Below, piece after piece: positions 17,709 through 26,398 of a stretch of DNA of 64,000 bases. A program made the translations under genes and the position numbers. How positions within the stretch are numbered: position 1 is the stretch's first letter; each line of letters begins with the position of its first letter. The stretch spans positions 47,952 through 111,951 of the forward strand of contig CAZENR010000002.1 of the NCBI GenBank assembly GCA_964513925.1, written 5' to 3'. The stretch is from DAORHV01 sp964513925 (GTDB lineage: Bacteria > Patescibacteriota > Gracilibacteria > Peribacterales > Peribacteraceae). Under the pieces are notes generated by a model. The model did not search any database, was not told the DNA's origin, and saw nothing but the letters and a program-made list of their open reading frames with translations.

Positions 17709-18506
17709 TTAGGCGGGTTGAGCTGCGGTCGGCGCAGTCGGATCTTCATCATGATGGTCGTCGTGACTGGTGACGGCGATCTTGAGGAACACGGTAGTCA
17801 GCAGTGCGAAGACAATGCCTTGTATCAGGCCAACGAACAGCTCCATGCCCAAAAACGGAACCGGAGCCAAATACGGAACCAAGTAGGAAATGACGATGAG
17901 CAGCACTTCTCCGGCGAAGATGTTGCCGAAGAGACGGAAGGTAAAAGACACCACGCGCGAGAGCTCCGAGATGATTTCTAAGAAACCGACGAAAGTGCCG
18001 ATGGGGTTTTTCCATGGTGGCACCAAGAACTTCGACGAGTAGCTACCAACGCCAAGTTCACTCATGCCGAAGAACTGCACCGCGACCATGGCTGCCAGCG
18101 CGATTGCCAGAGTCATGTTGACGTCTGCGTTCATGGAGCGTAGCAGCGGAATGGCCATGGCATGGCCGTTGTGTTCGCCCAGTATCGTAATGCTGCCGAT
18201 GCCCGGCAAAATGCCCATCCAGTTACCCAGCACGATGAAGATGAGCATGGTGGCGATCATCGGGAAGAATTTTCGAGACAAGCGCTCATCGTGCAGTACG
18301 GACGCAAACAAGTCGTACAATCCGGTAATCACCAGTTCCACACCCATTTGCAATCTGCCGGGTACCAGCTTCCAGCCTCGGAGGTTCAGTGTCAGCGAGC
18401 ATACCACCAACACCAGTACTACCAACCATGCCATAAGCATGGTGTTGCGGACCTCCAGCGGCCCCAACTTGGCAATGACTTCCGATGCGAGTGAGATGGC
18501 TACCAT
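17709..18506 (-). CDS. atpB: ATP synthase a subunit
   Basis: Stator channel subunit, 265 aa, with five to six membrane helices. The essential Arg is in ELSRVVSFTFRLFGNIFAGE. The Asp/His-rich C-terminus (SHDDHHDEDPT) is an unusual cytoplasmic tail that could bind metal. The ATG overlaps the atpZ stop (TGATG), so translation is coupled. Confidence 0.96.
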   Translation of the reverse strand: MVAISLASEVIAKLGPLEVRNTMLMAWLVVLVLVVCSLTLNLRGWKLVPGRLQMGVELVITGLYDLFASVLHDERLSRKFFPMIATMLIFIVLGNWMGILPGIGSITILGEHNGHAMAIPLLRSMNADVNMTLAIALAAMVAVQFFGMSELGVGSYSSKFLVPPWKNPIGTFVGFLEIISELSRVVSFTFRLFGNIFAGEVLLIVISYLVPYLAPVPFLGMELFVGLIQGIVFALLTTVFLKIAVTSHDDHHDEDPTAPTAAQPA

Positions 18507-18868
18507 CAGGCGGAAGGAGGACGGAATAGCTCATGCAGGACTTCCTGCTCTTTCGTGGTTTCCACATCGATGATGTCCTTCTTTTTGGGGAGGTCTTTGG
18601 GGATACGGCTCAAAATGCGCCTGAGCGATTTGGCCACGATGATCGCCGAGCAGAGGAATGCCAGACCGATGCCGCAGAACAAGAGCAGTGGCGATGTACC
18701 AAGCTGCTTGTCCGCCAGACGCCCGAGAAACCCGAACAGCACCGCTGGAACGGTAATGGTGTAACCCAACTCCCAAGCGAAGCCGAGTCCGATCCACGTG
18801 CTATCGCGCGGACTCACTTCTTTTGTAGATTTTGGGTTGGCCGATGGCGGCGTGATATCGGTCATCAT
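18506..18868 (-). CDS. AtpZ/AtpI-like F0 accessory membrane protein
   Basis: A 120-aa protein with two membrane helices (ITVPAVLFGFLGRLAD and PLLLFCGIGLAFLCSAIIVAK) and a charged C-terminus. Position before atpB and helix pattern match the AtpI/AtpZ family, proposed to help assemble the c-ring or carry Mg2+/Ca2+. Which of the two families it belongs to cannot be settled by eye. It lies six nt after atpC. Confidence 0.75.
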   Translation of the reverse strand: MMTDITPPSANPKSTKEVSPRDSTWIGLGFAWELGYTITVPAVLFGFLGRLADKQLGTSPLLLFCGIGLAFLCSAIIVAKSLRRILSRIPKDLPKKKDIIDVETTKEQEVLHELFRPPSA

Positions 18869-18874
18869 GGGTGT

Positions 18875-19294
18875 TTAGAGAGATGTGCGGGAACGGGAGC
18901 GTAAGCGCCGGATACTCATGAGGCGCGCCATTTCGCGTTCGAGCGTGGCTGTCGCTTCGGCAAATTCCTCGGCGTCGGCACGGCGCGCGCTGCGCAGTTC
19001 CTCGGCGCGCTTCCTCGCAAGCTCTATCGCGTCTTCCTGCAAGCTCTCGGCTCGGTCGGCGATATCCGAAAGAATGCGCAGGCCTGTTTTGCCTACCTGC
19101 ACCACGCCACGCGTTACTGCAAACAGCTGTTCGCCGTCGCCTGTCCGAATGATGACAGTGCCGGGCTCCACCGTACTTAAGAGCGGGATGTGGTGTTTGA
19201 GTACCGTAATTTCTCCCATGCCGCTGGGCAGCGTGACAGAGAGCGCCTCGCCGCTGAATGCCATGCCTTCGGATGTAATGAGTTCTGTGTGCAT
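18875..19294 (-). CDS. atpC: ATP synthase epsilon subunit
   Basis: F1 subunit of 139 aa. The N-terminal beta-barrel is recognisable (SGEALSVTLPSGMGEITVLKHHIPLLS), with a C-terminal helical pair (DAIELARKRAEELRSARRADAEEF). Epsilon couples the rotor to F1 and can inhibit ATP hydrolysis. It follows atpD by three nt, so these two genes head the operon rather than ending it. Confidence 0.93.
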   Translation of the reverse strand: MHTELITSEGMAFSGEALSVTLPSGMGEITVLKHHIPLLSTVEPGTVIIRTGDGEQLFAVTRGVVQVGKTGLRILSDIADRAESLQEDAIELARKRAEELRSARRADAEEFAEATATLEREMARLMSIRRLRSRSRTSL

Positions 19295-19297
19295 GCG

Positions 19298-20713
19298 CTA
19301 GGCGGCGGGCTTGGAAACGACTTCTTCAATTCCTCCTTTCATGTAAAAGTCCTGCTCCGGCACGTGGTCGTACTCGCCGTTGATAATCGCCTTGAAGCTC
19401 TTGATGGTGTCTTTCAGCGGCACGAACTTGCCCGGGATGCCGGTGAATACTTCGGCTACGAAGAACGGCTGGCTCAAGAAGCGCTGAATCTTGCGGGCGC
19501 GCAATACGGTTTGCTTATCTTCTTCGGACAACTCCTCCATGCCCAGAATTGCAATAATGTCCTGCAGCTCGCGGTAGCGCTGGAGCACTTTTTGCACGCC
19601 CCGAGCAGTGTCGTAGTGGTCCTGCCCCACCACATCAGGCGTAAGAATGGTCGACGTAGACTCGAGGGCATCCACGGCTGGGTAAATGCCAAGCTCGGCA
19701 AGCGAGCGCGTGAGCACGATGGTGGAGTCTAAGTGTGCGAAAGTCGTTGCGGGTGCCGGATCGGTGAAGTCGTCGGCGGGAACATACACAGCCTGCACCG
19801 ACGTAATGGATCCCTTTTTGGTGGAAGCGATGCGTTCTTGCACCTGGCCCATTTCGCTTGCCAGTGTTGGCTGGTAGCCCACCGCGGAAGGAATGCGGCC
19901 AAGGAGCGCGGACAGTTCGCTGCCCGCCTGGGTAAAGCGGAAGATGTTGTCGATGAACAGGAGGACGTCTTTGCCTTCTTCGTCACGGAAATATTCGGCG
20001 ATGGACAGCCCCGACAAGGCCACGCGCAAGCGTGGTCCCGGCGGCTCGTTCATTTGGCCGAATACCAGGCTTGTTTTATCCAGCACGCCGGATTGCTTCA
20101 TTTCGTAGTAGAGATCGTTTCCTTCTCGGCTGCGCTCGCCAACACCGGCGAATACCGAGAATCCGCCGTGCTCCTCGGCAATGTTGCGGATAAGCTCTTT
20201 TACCACCACGGTCTTGCCCACGCCGGCGCCGCCGAACAGTCCGACTTTGCCTCCTTTGAGAATGGGACAAATGAGATCGATGACTTTAATGCCCGTTTCC
20301 AGCACTTGCTGCTCAGCAGACTGCTCCTCGAAAGTCGGGGGCTTGCGGTGAATGGGGTAGCTCTTCTTGGTTTGAATGGGGGGCAGGCCGTCGATGGGTT
20401 CGCCAAGCACGTTGAACATGCGGCCAAGCGTCTCGGGTCCGACTTGCACGGAAATCGGGGCTCCGGTGTTCAGGACATCCAGTCCGCGCTGCAGCTCGTC
20501 CGTAGAGCCCATGGCGACCGTGCGCACTATTCCGCCTTCCAGGTGTTGCTGCACTTCCAGCACCAGCGTGCGGCTACCAATACCTACGGTGAGCGCGGAG
20601 TAAATCGGCGGCAGGCAATCGAGCGGAAACTGGCAGTCCACAACGGCACCGACAACTTGCACGACTGTGCCATGCATTTGACGGTTCGTGGTTCCAGCTG
20701 CTTTCGGGGACAT
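19298..20713 (-). CDS. atpD: ATP synthase beta subunit
   Basis: Catalytic F1 subunit, 471 aa. The P-loop GGAGVGKT, the catalytic Glu in AGVGERSREGNDL and the LLFIDNIFRFTQAGSE segment are all intact. The start at 20713 gives a normal N-terminus; a longer frame upstream overlaps the promoter. It is the first gene of the operon, behind a consensus-like promoter with a leader of about 43 nt. Confidence 0.97.
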   Translation of the reverse strand: MSPKAAGTTNRQMHGTVVQVVGAVVDCQFPLDCLPPIYSALTVGIGSRTLVLEVQQHLEGGIVRTVAMGSTDELQRGLDVLNTGAPISVQVGPETLGRMFNVLGEPIDGLPPIQTKKSYPIHRKPPTFEEQSAEQQVLETGIKVIDLICPILKGGKVGLFGGAGVGKTVVVKELIRNIAEEHGGFSVFAGVGERSREGNDLYYEMKQSGVLDKTSLVFGQMNEPPGPRLRVALSGLSIAEYFRDEEGKDVLLFIDNIFRFTQAGSELSALLGRIPSAVGYQPTLASEMGQVQERIASTKKGSITSVQAVYVPADDFTDPAPATTFAHLDSTIVLTRSLAELGIYPAVDALESTSTILTPDVVGQDHYDTARGVQKVLQRYRELQDIIAILGMEELSEEDKQTVLRARKIQRFLSQPFFVAEVFTGIPGKFVPLKDTIKSFKAIINGEYDHVPEQDFYMKGGIEEVVSKPAA

Positions 20714-20762
20714 GCGTGGTAGGAGAAGCGGATGGAAAGAAGACTTTACGTAGATTAGGCGG

Positions 20763-20791
20763 ATTGTACGCAGAATGGGGTACCTTGCCAA
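20763..20791 (-). promoter_or_regulatory. Promoter of the ATP synthase operon
   Basis: On the minus strand, TTGGCA (20786-20791), a 17-nt spacer and TACAAT (20763-20768) form a near-consensus sigma70 promoter. Transcription would begin near 20756, about 43 nt before atpD. Confidence 0.7.
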
Positions 20792-20892
20792 GGGGCTAGA
20801 AGCCACTTTTTCTTGTCATATCACTGTCAACTCCAGGCACGCCGAATACCCGTTTTTCCACGGATATGCCGGCTTGGTACGGCGTTGCCCGG

Positions 20893-21966
20893 TCAGGCGA
20901 TGTCCAATGCAATTTTGCCGGGAGCCGTTTCGGTAATCAGCTGGCCGCAGGCTGCGGCAATGTCATCTCCCATGGTTCGGCGCTGCATGACATCCAAACC
21001 GTAACCCAATAAGACATTCTTGAACGCGTCGATGCGCTGCTGGCTGCTTCTGGTAAACGATTTTCCCGGCACGCTGTTTAGCGGAATGACGTTGATTTTG
21101 CTGTAGCCCGTCTTGCGCACGTAGGCGCCCAATTCATGGGCTAGCTCGGGAGTGTCGTTGACCTCTGCGATAAGCGTGTACTCAAAGGTGATGTGATGCC
21201 GTTGATTGCCTTTGGTTATTGCGTATCGCCGCGACCAGTCTGCCAACTTCTTCAAGAACTCGGGCACGGTCGTTGGCACTATTTCCTCTCGGCGCTTCTG
21301 GTTGGCGCTATGCAGCGATACCGCAATGCGCACCGGAGGCCAGTCGTTATCCGTAAGCAGGCGCTCCATTTGCATGAGCACTCCCACGGTGGAGACGGTG
21401 ATTTTGGTAGGGCCGATATCGGTGTATTTCAGCCACGTCCAAATAGTTTTCTTCACGTTGTCGTAATTGGTCATAGGTTCACCCATGCCCATGAACACCA
21501 CGTTGGAAATGCGCTGCGAGAGCTGCGGCTTTCCGCGCAGGAAGTGGCTCCAGAAGCGGTATTGATCGGTGATTTCGTCGGCAGTCAGGCTGCGCTTAAA
21601 CCCCATTGCTCCGGTGGCGCAGAACGTGCACTTCATAGCGCAGCCGATCTGGCTGCTGACACAGATGGTCCACTGACCGCGTTTGTTTGCCATGAGCACG
21701 CTTTCAAAGCGCATGCCGTCGGATGCGACCAGCACTGCCTTGTAGGTGTCGTGCTTTACGCTTTCCAGTACGCGTTCGGGGCTGCATGCCATCCACGGCA
21801 GGTTCTCCGCAATCGTCGCGCGCATAGCTTTTGGCAGGGTGGTGCCCGCTTCTTCCCAGGTGGTTGCCGTCGGATGAAACAGTGCTTGTTCGACTTGCTT
21901 CCAGCGGAACGCCGGTTCGTTTGGCAGCAGTGCGTGGAACAATTCCTCGCGTGTTTTCGGTTGCAT
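20893..21966 (-). CDS. rlmN: 23S rRNA (adenine-2503-C2)-methyltransferase RlmN
   Basis: Radical SAM methyltransferase, 357 aa, that methylates A2503 of 23S rRNA and A37 of some tRNAs. The cluster-binding cysteines are C109, C113 and C116 (CAMKCTFC). The segments NVVFMGMGEPMTNYD and ITFEYTLIAEVND are typical. The C-terminal VMQRRTMGDDIAAACGQL holds the second catalytic Cys. TATACT on the minus strand at 21976-21981 is nine nt upstream of the ATG at 21966. Confidence 0.96.
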   Translation of the reverse strand: MQPKTREELFHALLPNEPAFRWKQVEQALFHPTATTWEEAGTTLPKAMRATIAENLPWMACSPERVLESVKHDTYKAVLVASDGMRFESVLMANKRGQWTICVSSQIGCAMKCTFCATGAMGFKRSLTADEITDQYRFWSHFLRGKPQLSQRISNVVFMGMGEPMTNYDNVKKTIWTWLKYTDIGPTKITVSTVGVLMQMERLLTDNDWPPVRIAVSLHSANQKRREEIVPTTVPEFLKKLADWSRRYAITKGNQRHHITFEYTLIAEVNDTPELAHELGAYVRKTGYSKINVIPLNSVPGKSFTRSSQQRIDAFKNVLLGYGLDVMQRRTMGDDIAAACGQLITETAPGKIALDIA

Positions 21967-21975
21967 GACCTCATC

Positions 21976-21983
21976 AGTATACT
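21976..21983. promoter_or_regulatory. Palindromic bidirectional -10 shared by rlmN and phr
   Basis: AGTATACT reads TATACT on both strands. It ends nine nt before the rlmN ATG and seven nt before the phr GTG, so both mRNAs should be leaderless. Simultaneous use of both directions is sterically excluded. Confidence 0.6.
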
Positions 21984-21990
21984 TGGGTTC

Positions 21991-23367
21991 GTGCCAGCTC
22001 AAGAGCATCAACGGTCGTTGTTCCTATTCCGTCGCGATCTGCGCCTTGCAGACAACACGGGCTTGCAGGATGCGCTGCAGTCGTCCAAGTCCGTTGCGGC
22101 ATGCTTTATTTTGGATCCGCGGCAAACCGGCGCCCATGCCTACCGCTCCGAATTCGGCGCCCAGTTTTTGCGCGAAAGCCTGGAGGATTTGGCCGGTGCA
22201 TTGCGCGCAGCGGGCGGAGAGTTGCATGTGTTTCAGGGACGGGCTGAAGACGTGGTATCTGCACTGCTGCAAAAAGAACGGATCGATGCCGTGTTCATGA
22301 ATCGAGACTACACGCCGTTCAGCCGCTTGCGAGATGCAGCCATTGCCGAGGCCTGTAAGCGCCATGGTGTCGCCTGCCATGTTTCCGGTGATGCGCTGCT
22401 GCACGAGCCCGAAGACGTTTGTAAGAATGACGGCAAGCCCTACACGGTGTTCACTCCTTTCTATAACAAAGCATCGGCGCTGCGACTGCGTGGTACCAGG
22501 CGATTCCAGGGCGGATCATTCCTGCGCCTTGCTTCTGTGCAGGCGGAGCTATCCGTGCTGCCGGAGCCGTCTTCAGCGCTTGTCCCGCGTGGGGGCAGAG
22601 CCAACGTGGTCTCCGTGCTCAAGGGGTTAGCATCACACGACGGCTACAGTGCGGCGCGCGATGTTCCTGCCAACGAAGCCGGCACCACACTGCTGTCGGC
22701 GCACCTGAAGTTCGGCACCTGCTCGGTGCGCGAAGCCTACGAGGCGGTGTGTGCCCGGCTTGGAGACAGCCATCCGCTGTTGCGCCAGTTCTACTGGAGA
22801 GATTTTTTCACGCACGTAGCCTTTCATTTTCCGCATGTGTTCGGCGGGGCGTTCCACCGGCGTTACGATGCGCTGGCTTGGAGCAAGGATGAGAAAGCGT
22901 TTCTGCGGTGGTGTAGCGGCGAAACGGGCTTTCCCATCGTAGATGCAGGCATGCGCCAGCTGCGTGCCACCGGCTTTATGCACAACCGCGTCCGCATGAT
23001 TACTGCTTCGTTCCTGGTAAAAGATTTGCATATCGATTGGAAGAAAGGGGAGCGGCACTTTGCGACGCTGCTGACCGATTACGACCCGTGCGTAAATAAC
23101 GGGAATTGGCAGTGGGCCGCCAGCACAGGCTGCGATGCAGTCCCGTATTTCCGCATCTTCAACCCGTGGCTGCAGCAAAAGAAGTTCGATCCGCAGTGCG
23201 TCTACGTGAAGCGTTGGGTGCCAGAACTCCGCGATGTGCCCGTAGCCGATGTGCATGCTTGGTACAAAGCGCATGTGCGGCATGGCACATGCACGTATCC
23301 GTCGCCCATTGTTGACCACGCCAAAAGCGCCTCGGTCGCAAAAGCCATGTACCGTGCGGCGAGCTAA
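21991..23367 (+). CDS. phr: Deoxyribodipyrimidine photolyase (class I CPD photolyase)
   Basis: Light-dependent repair of cyclobutane pyrimidine dimers, 458 aa. The N-terminal alpha/beta antenna domain begins SLFLFRRDLRLADN. The FAD-binding helical domain includes FYWRDFF, GETGFPIVDAGMRQL, HNRVRMI and NNGNWQWAASTG. The start is a GTG at 21991, set by the -10 element seven nt upstream. The much longer open frame upstream is a shadow of rlmN. It converges with the hydrolase gene with a four-base overlap. Confidence 0.95.
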   Translation: MPAQEHQRSLFLFRRDLRLADNTGLQDALQSSKSVAACFILDPRQTGAHAYRSEFGAQFLRESLEDLAGALRAAGGELHVFQGRAEDVVSALLQKERIDAVFMNRDYTPFSRLRDAAIAEACKRHGVACHVSGDALLHEPEDVCKNDGKPYTVFTPFYNKASALRLRGTRRFQGGSFLRLASVQAELSVLPEPSSALVPRGGRANVVSVLKGLASHDGYSAARDVPANEAGTTLLSAHLKFGTCSVREAYEAVCARLGDSHPLLRQFYWRDFFTHVAFHFPHVFGGAFHRRYDALAWSKDEKAFLRWCSGETGFPIVDAGMRQLRATGFMHNRVRMITASFLVKDLHIDWKKGERHFATLLTDYDPCVNNGNWQWAASTGCDAVPYFRIFNPWLQQKKFDPQCVYVKRWVPELRDVPVADVHAWYKAHVRHGTCTYPSPIVDHAKSASVAKAMYRAAS

Positions 23368-24383
23368 TGTTGTTCCAGATGCTGACGAAAGAATGCTGTC
23401 GTCTGCTCCATGAAGTCCTGCCACTCCGATGCAAACTCATGGCCTTCCGCAGCGTATTCAACGTAACGGAACTCCTTGCCTAGGCTGCGTAGACGCTCTG
23501 CAAGCGCGTCAGACCACTCTGCCGGCACGTCCGCGTCTTTCCTGCCCTGCAGCAGTAACACCGGCGCCCGAATGGCGGCAAGGTACGTTTGTGGCGACAG
23601 TTCATTCCACCACGTCGGGTTCTCCTCTCGCGTGCCAAACTGCTCTACTGTCCGGTCGCCCTCTTCACGCTTGGAGCGCCAGCGGGAAAAATTCTCCCAC
23701 ACATCCGCGTGCACCGGTGCGTACAACACCGCGGCATCTACCAAGTCCGGGCGTGCAGTCAGTATTGCCAGCGTGACGCCGCCACCCATGGAATGCCCGA
23801 GCATGCCCACGCGCGATGCGTCGACAGTCGGCAGTACCGCCAGACGTACGGCCTCAATCGCATTGGCGCTGTCCATGGCGTATTCCAGGTTGCCGTCATA
23901 CACCTTGTCGGTCATGGGGCTTGGCTGCGAGTCGGCATGACCGCGGTAGTCGGTGTGCAGCACGGCAAAGCCCTGTCGCGCCAGGTACTCCTGCTCGCGC
24001 TTTAAGCCGCGTCCCCGCGTATACACCGCGGGGTCGATGTATCCATGGTTGAACACCAGCAGTGGGAACGGCCCGTTGCCCTTTGGAATATTCATGATTC
24101 CTGTAATCAGCAATCCGTTGCTGCGGTACGAAATGTTGTAACGGGTGTACTCGGCATGCTCGCTGACGGGTGGCCCAAGCATGAAGTCACTGCCTTCCAA
24201 GCGCATGGATCCAAAGTGTTTGAGGCTCAACTGCGATGGTACTTGCTCCAGCGCAGGTGCTGCCTGCGTTTGGGTCGCAGGCGTATGTCCGCTGCCTGTT
24301 GTGGCAGGCGCGGGAGATGCACCGTCGGACGAGCATGCGCAGGCAAGCAGCATGCAGGCGGTAAGCGCGAAGGCGGATCGCAT
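23364..24383 (-). CDS. Alpha/beta hydrolase lipoprotein (prolyl-oligopeptidase-like)
   Basis: A 339-aa exported hydrolase. The N-terminus is a lipoprotein signal (FALTACMLLACACSS), so it is probably anchored outside the membrane. After a Thr/Ala-rich linker comes an S9/dienelactone-type fold with the nucleophile elbow GHSMGGG (S198), an acid in KDADVPAEW and His in EGHEFASEW. Substrate unknown. The start at 24383 is supported by TACACT on the minus strand at 24391-24396, seven nt upstream. Confidence 0.85.
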   Translation of the reverse strand: MRSAFALTACMLLACACSSDGASPAPATTGSGHTPATQTQAAPALEQVPSQLSLKHFGSMRLEGSDFMLGPPVSEHAEYTRYNISYRSNGLLITGIMNIPKGNGPFPLLVFNHGYIDPAVYTRGRGLKREQEYLARQGFAVLHTDYRGHADSQPSPMTDKVYDGNLEYAMDSANAIEAVRLAVLPTVDASRVGMLGHSMGGGVTLAILTARPDLVDAAVLYAPVHADVWENFSRWRSKREEGDRTVEQFGTREENPTWWNELSPQTYLAAIRAPVLLLQGRKDADVPAEWSDALAERLRSLGKEFRYVEYAAEGHEFASEWQDFMEQTTAFFRQHLEQH

Positions 24384-24458
24384 GGTCGGCAGTGTACAGC
24401 AGTGCATACGCATTGCGTTTTCGTGACAGGCGCGCAGTAAGTCGTTACCCTATGCGCA

Positions 24459-26363
24459 ATGCCCGCAGAAGCACGACAAAAATCATTGGAGGACGTGCAT
24501 GGATCGGTGCACATTGGACGCGGCGGGTTTTTTCGCAAATTGTTTGCTTTCGCCGGCCCTGCATACCTGGTGAGCGTTGGGTACATGGATCCGGGTAACT
24601 GGGCTACGGATATTGCCGGAGGATCGCTGTTTGGTTACCAGCTGCTATGGGTGCTGCTCATGTCCAACATCATGGCGCTCTTGCTGCAAACGCTGTCGGC
24701 GCGCCTGGGCATCGTCGCCGGCTTGGATTTGGCGCAAGCTTGCCGCGAGCGATATTCAAGGACGGTATCGTTTCTGCTCTGGATTCTGTGCGAGGTGGCC
24801 ATTGCCGCCTGTGACTTGGCCGAAGTGATCGGCACAGTGATCGGCTTACATCTGCTGTTTGGTTTGCCAATGCAGATCGGTGTGATCATCACCGTATTCG
24901 ATACTTTCCTGCTGCTTGCCATCCAACGTTTGGGCATGCGCAAAATGGAGGCGTTCATCTTGGTATTGGTGTTCACCATCGGCATGTGTTTCGTGCTGGA
25001 GATTTTGTGGGCGCAACCGGTGTGGGGTGATGTACTCCGCGGGCTCATCCCCACATTCAGCGCAACGCCGCCGTTCGTGTTCCAGAACCACGAAGCGCTC
25101 TACATTGCCATTGGCATTCTGGGTGCCACGGTCATGCCTCACAACCTCTATCTGCACTCGGCCCTGGTGCAGACGCGGAATATCTCGCGTGACCGCGAAG
25201 GCATTCGTACTGCGTGCAAGTACAACTTCTTCGATTCGCTCTTTGCCCTCAATGCCGCGTTCTTCGTCAACGCAGCCATCCTCATTCTTGCCGGCGCCGC
25301 ATTCTTCGGTGCAGGACAGGCCGTGACAGACATAGAGGAGGCGCATCGCTTGCTTCCCTCGTTCCTGGGTCCGGAACTTTCCAGCACCTTATTTGCCTTG
25401 GCGCTGCTGTGTGCCGGACAAAGCTCCACGCTCACCGGAACGCTGGCAGGGCAAATAGTCATGGAAGGATTCGTGAAGTTCCGCATGCGCCCATGGATGC
25501 GTCGCTTGGTCACGCGTCTCATTGCAATCTTGCCGGCTATGATCACCGTGTATTGGCTCGGTGGAGAGAATCTGAAAGATTTGCTGATTTTAAGCCAAGT
25601 GATTCTCAGTCTGCAGCTGTCGTTCGCGGTGGTGCCGCTCATTCAGGCTACCAGCGACAAGGCCACCATGGGTGAGTTTGCAAACCCGCTCTGGGTAAAG
25701 GTTGCTGCATGGACGGTGGCCGCCGTGATCATGGCGCTGAACATCAACTTGGTTCTCGCACAAATCGGCACCTGGGCAAGCGAGCTTTCTGCCGCAGGGT
25801 ATTCGCCGCTGTGGGTGTACCTTACCGCAGGCCCGCTGGCGGCCGGTTGTGGCGTGCTGCTTGCATTCCTTCTAGTGCAGCCGTATTTCAAGCGTTCGGC
25901 GGCAGTATCCTTGCCCGTGCAGTCAGCCAACGTGGGCGCCTTGTCCGTTCCCAGTTACAAGCGCATTGCCGTTGCCGTGGAGAACAAGCCAGAAGACGCT
26001 GTCGCGCTGTCTCACGCGCTTGGTTTGGCGCGGCAGCACGGTGCGGAAGTGCTGGTGATGCACGTGGTGGAAGGTGTAGGCGGACAGATGTTCGGTGCCT
26101 CGACCCAAGACCGCGAGCAGCGTGAAGACGAGCAGTACGTGCAAGACATTGCCACCTCGCTTGCCGGCCAAGGGGTGCATGCGCGGGGATTGCTGTTCTT
26201 TGGAGCTCCCGCAGAGCAGCTGATCCAGGCAGTGGGGGAGCATCGCGTCGACTTGATTGTCTTACGCTCCCATGGACACCAATTCTTCGGTGATGCCATG
26301 TTTGGAGCCACTATAGACGCCATTCGACACGCGGTGAGCATTCCGGTGCTGGCGGTGCGGTAG
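24459..26363 (+). CDS. Nramp-family metal transporter fused to a UspA domain
   Basis: A 634-aa protein. Residues 1 to about 480 form an Nramp (MntH-type) divalent-metal transporter. The DPGNW motif at 44-48 and MPH at 226-228 are the metal-binding residues of helices 1 and 6. Residues about 500-634 form a universal stress protein domain (KRIAVAVE to VSIPVLAVR) on the cytoplasmic side. The UspA part may bind nucleotide and gate Mn2+/Fe2+ uptake; that is inference. TACCCT at 24446-24451 lies seven nt before the ATG. Confidence 0.9.
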   Translation: MPAEARQKSLEDVHGSVHIGRGGFFRKLFAFAGPAYLVSVGYMDPGNWATDIAGGSLFGYQLLWVLLMSNIMALLLQTLSARLGIVAGLDLAQACRERYSRTVSFLLWILCEVAIAACDLAEVIGTVIGLHLLFGLPMQIGVIITVFDTFLLLAIQRLGMRKMEAFILVLVFTIGMCFVLEILWAQPVWGDVLRGLIPTFSATPPFVFQNHEALYIAIGILGATVMPHNLYLHSALVQTRNISRDREGIRTACKYNFFDSLFALNAAFFVNAAILILAGAAFFGAGQAVTDIEEAHRLLPSFLGPELSSTLFALALLCAGQSSTLTGTLAGQIVMEGFVKFRMRPWMRRLVTRLIAILPAMITVYWLGGENLKDLLILSQVILSLQLSFAVVPLIQATSDKATMGEFANPLWVKVAAWTVAAVIMALNINLVLAQIGTWASELSAAGYSPLWVYLTAGPLAAGCGVLLAFLLVQPYFKRSAAVSLPVQSANVGALSVPSYKRIAVAVENKPEDAVALSHALGLARQHGAEVLVMHVVEGVGGQMFGASTQDREQREDEQYVQDIATSLAGQGVHARGLLFFGAPAEQLIQAVGEHRVDLIVLRSHGHQFFGDAMFGATIDAIRHAVSIPVLAVR

Positions 26364-26398
26364 ACGGAAAAGTTGCGTACACTCCAAAGACGACTAGA

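Noticed and set aside
21193..21990. Long upstream extension of the photolyase frame
   Set aside because: It is antisense to rlmN; the GTG at 21991 has a well-placed -10 box and matches the family N-terminus.
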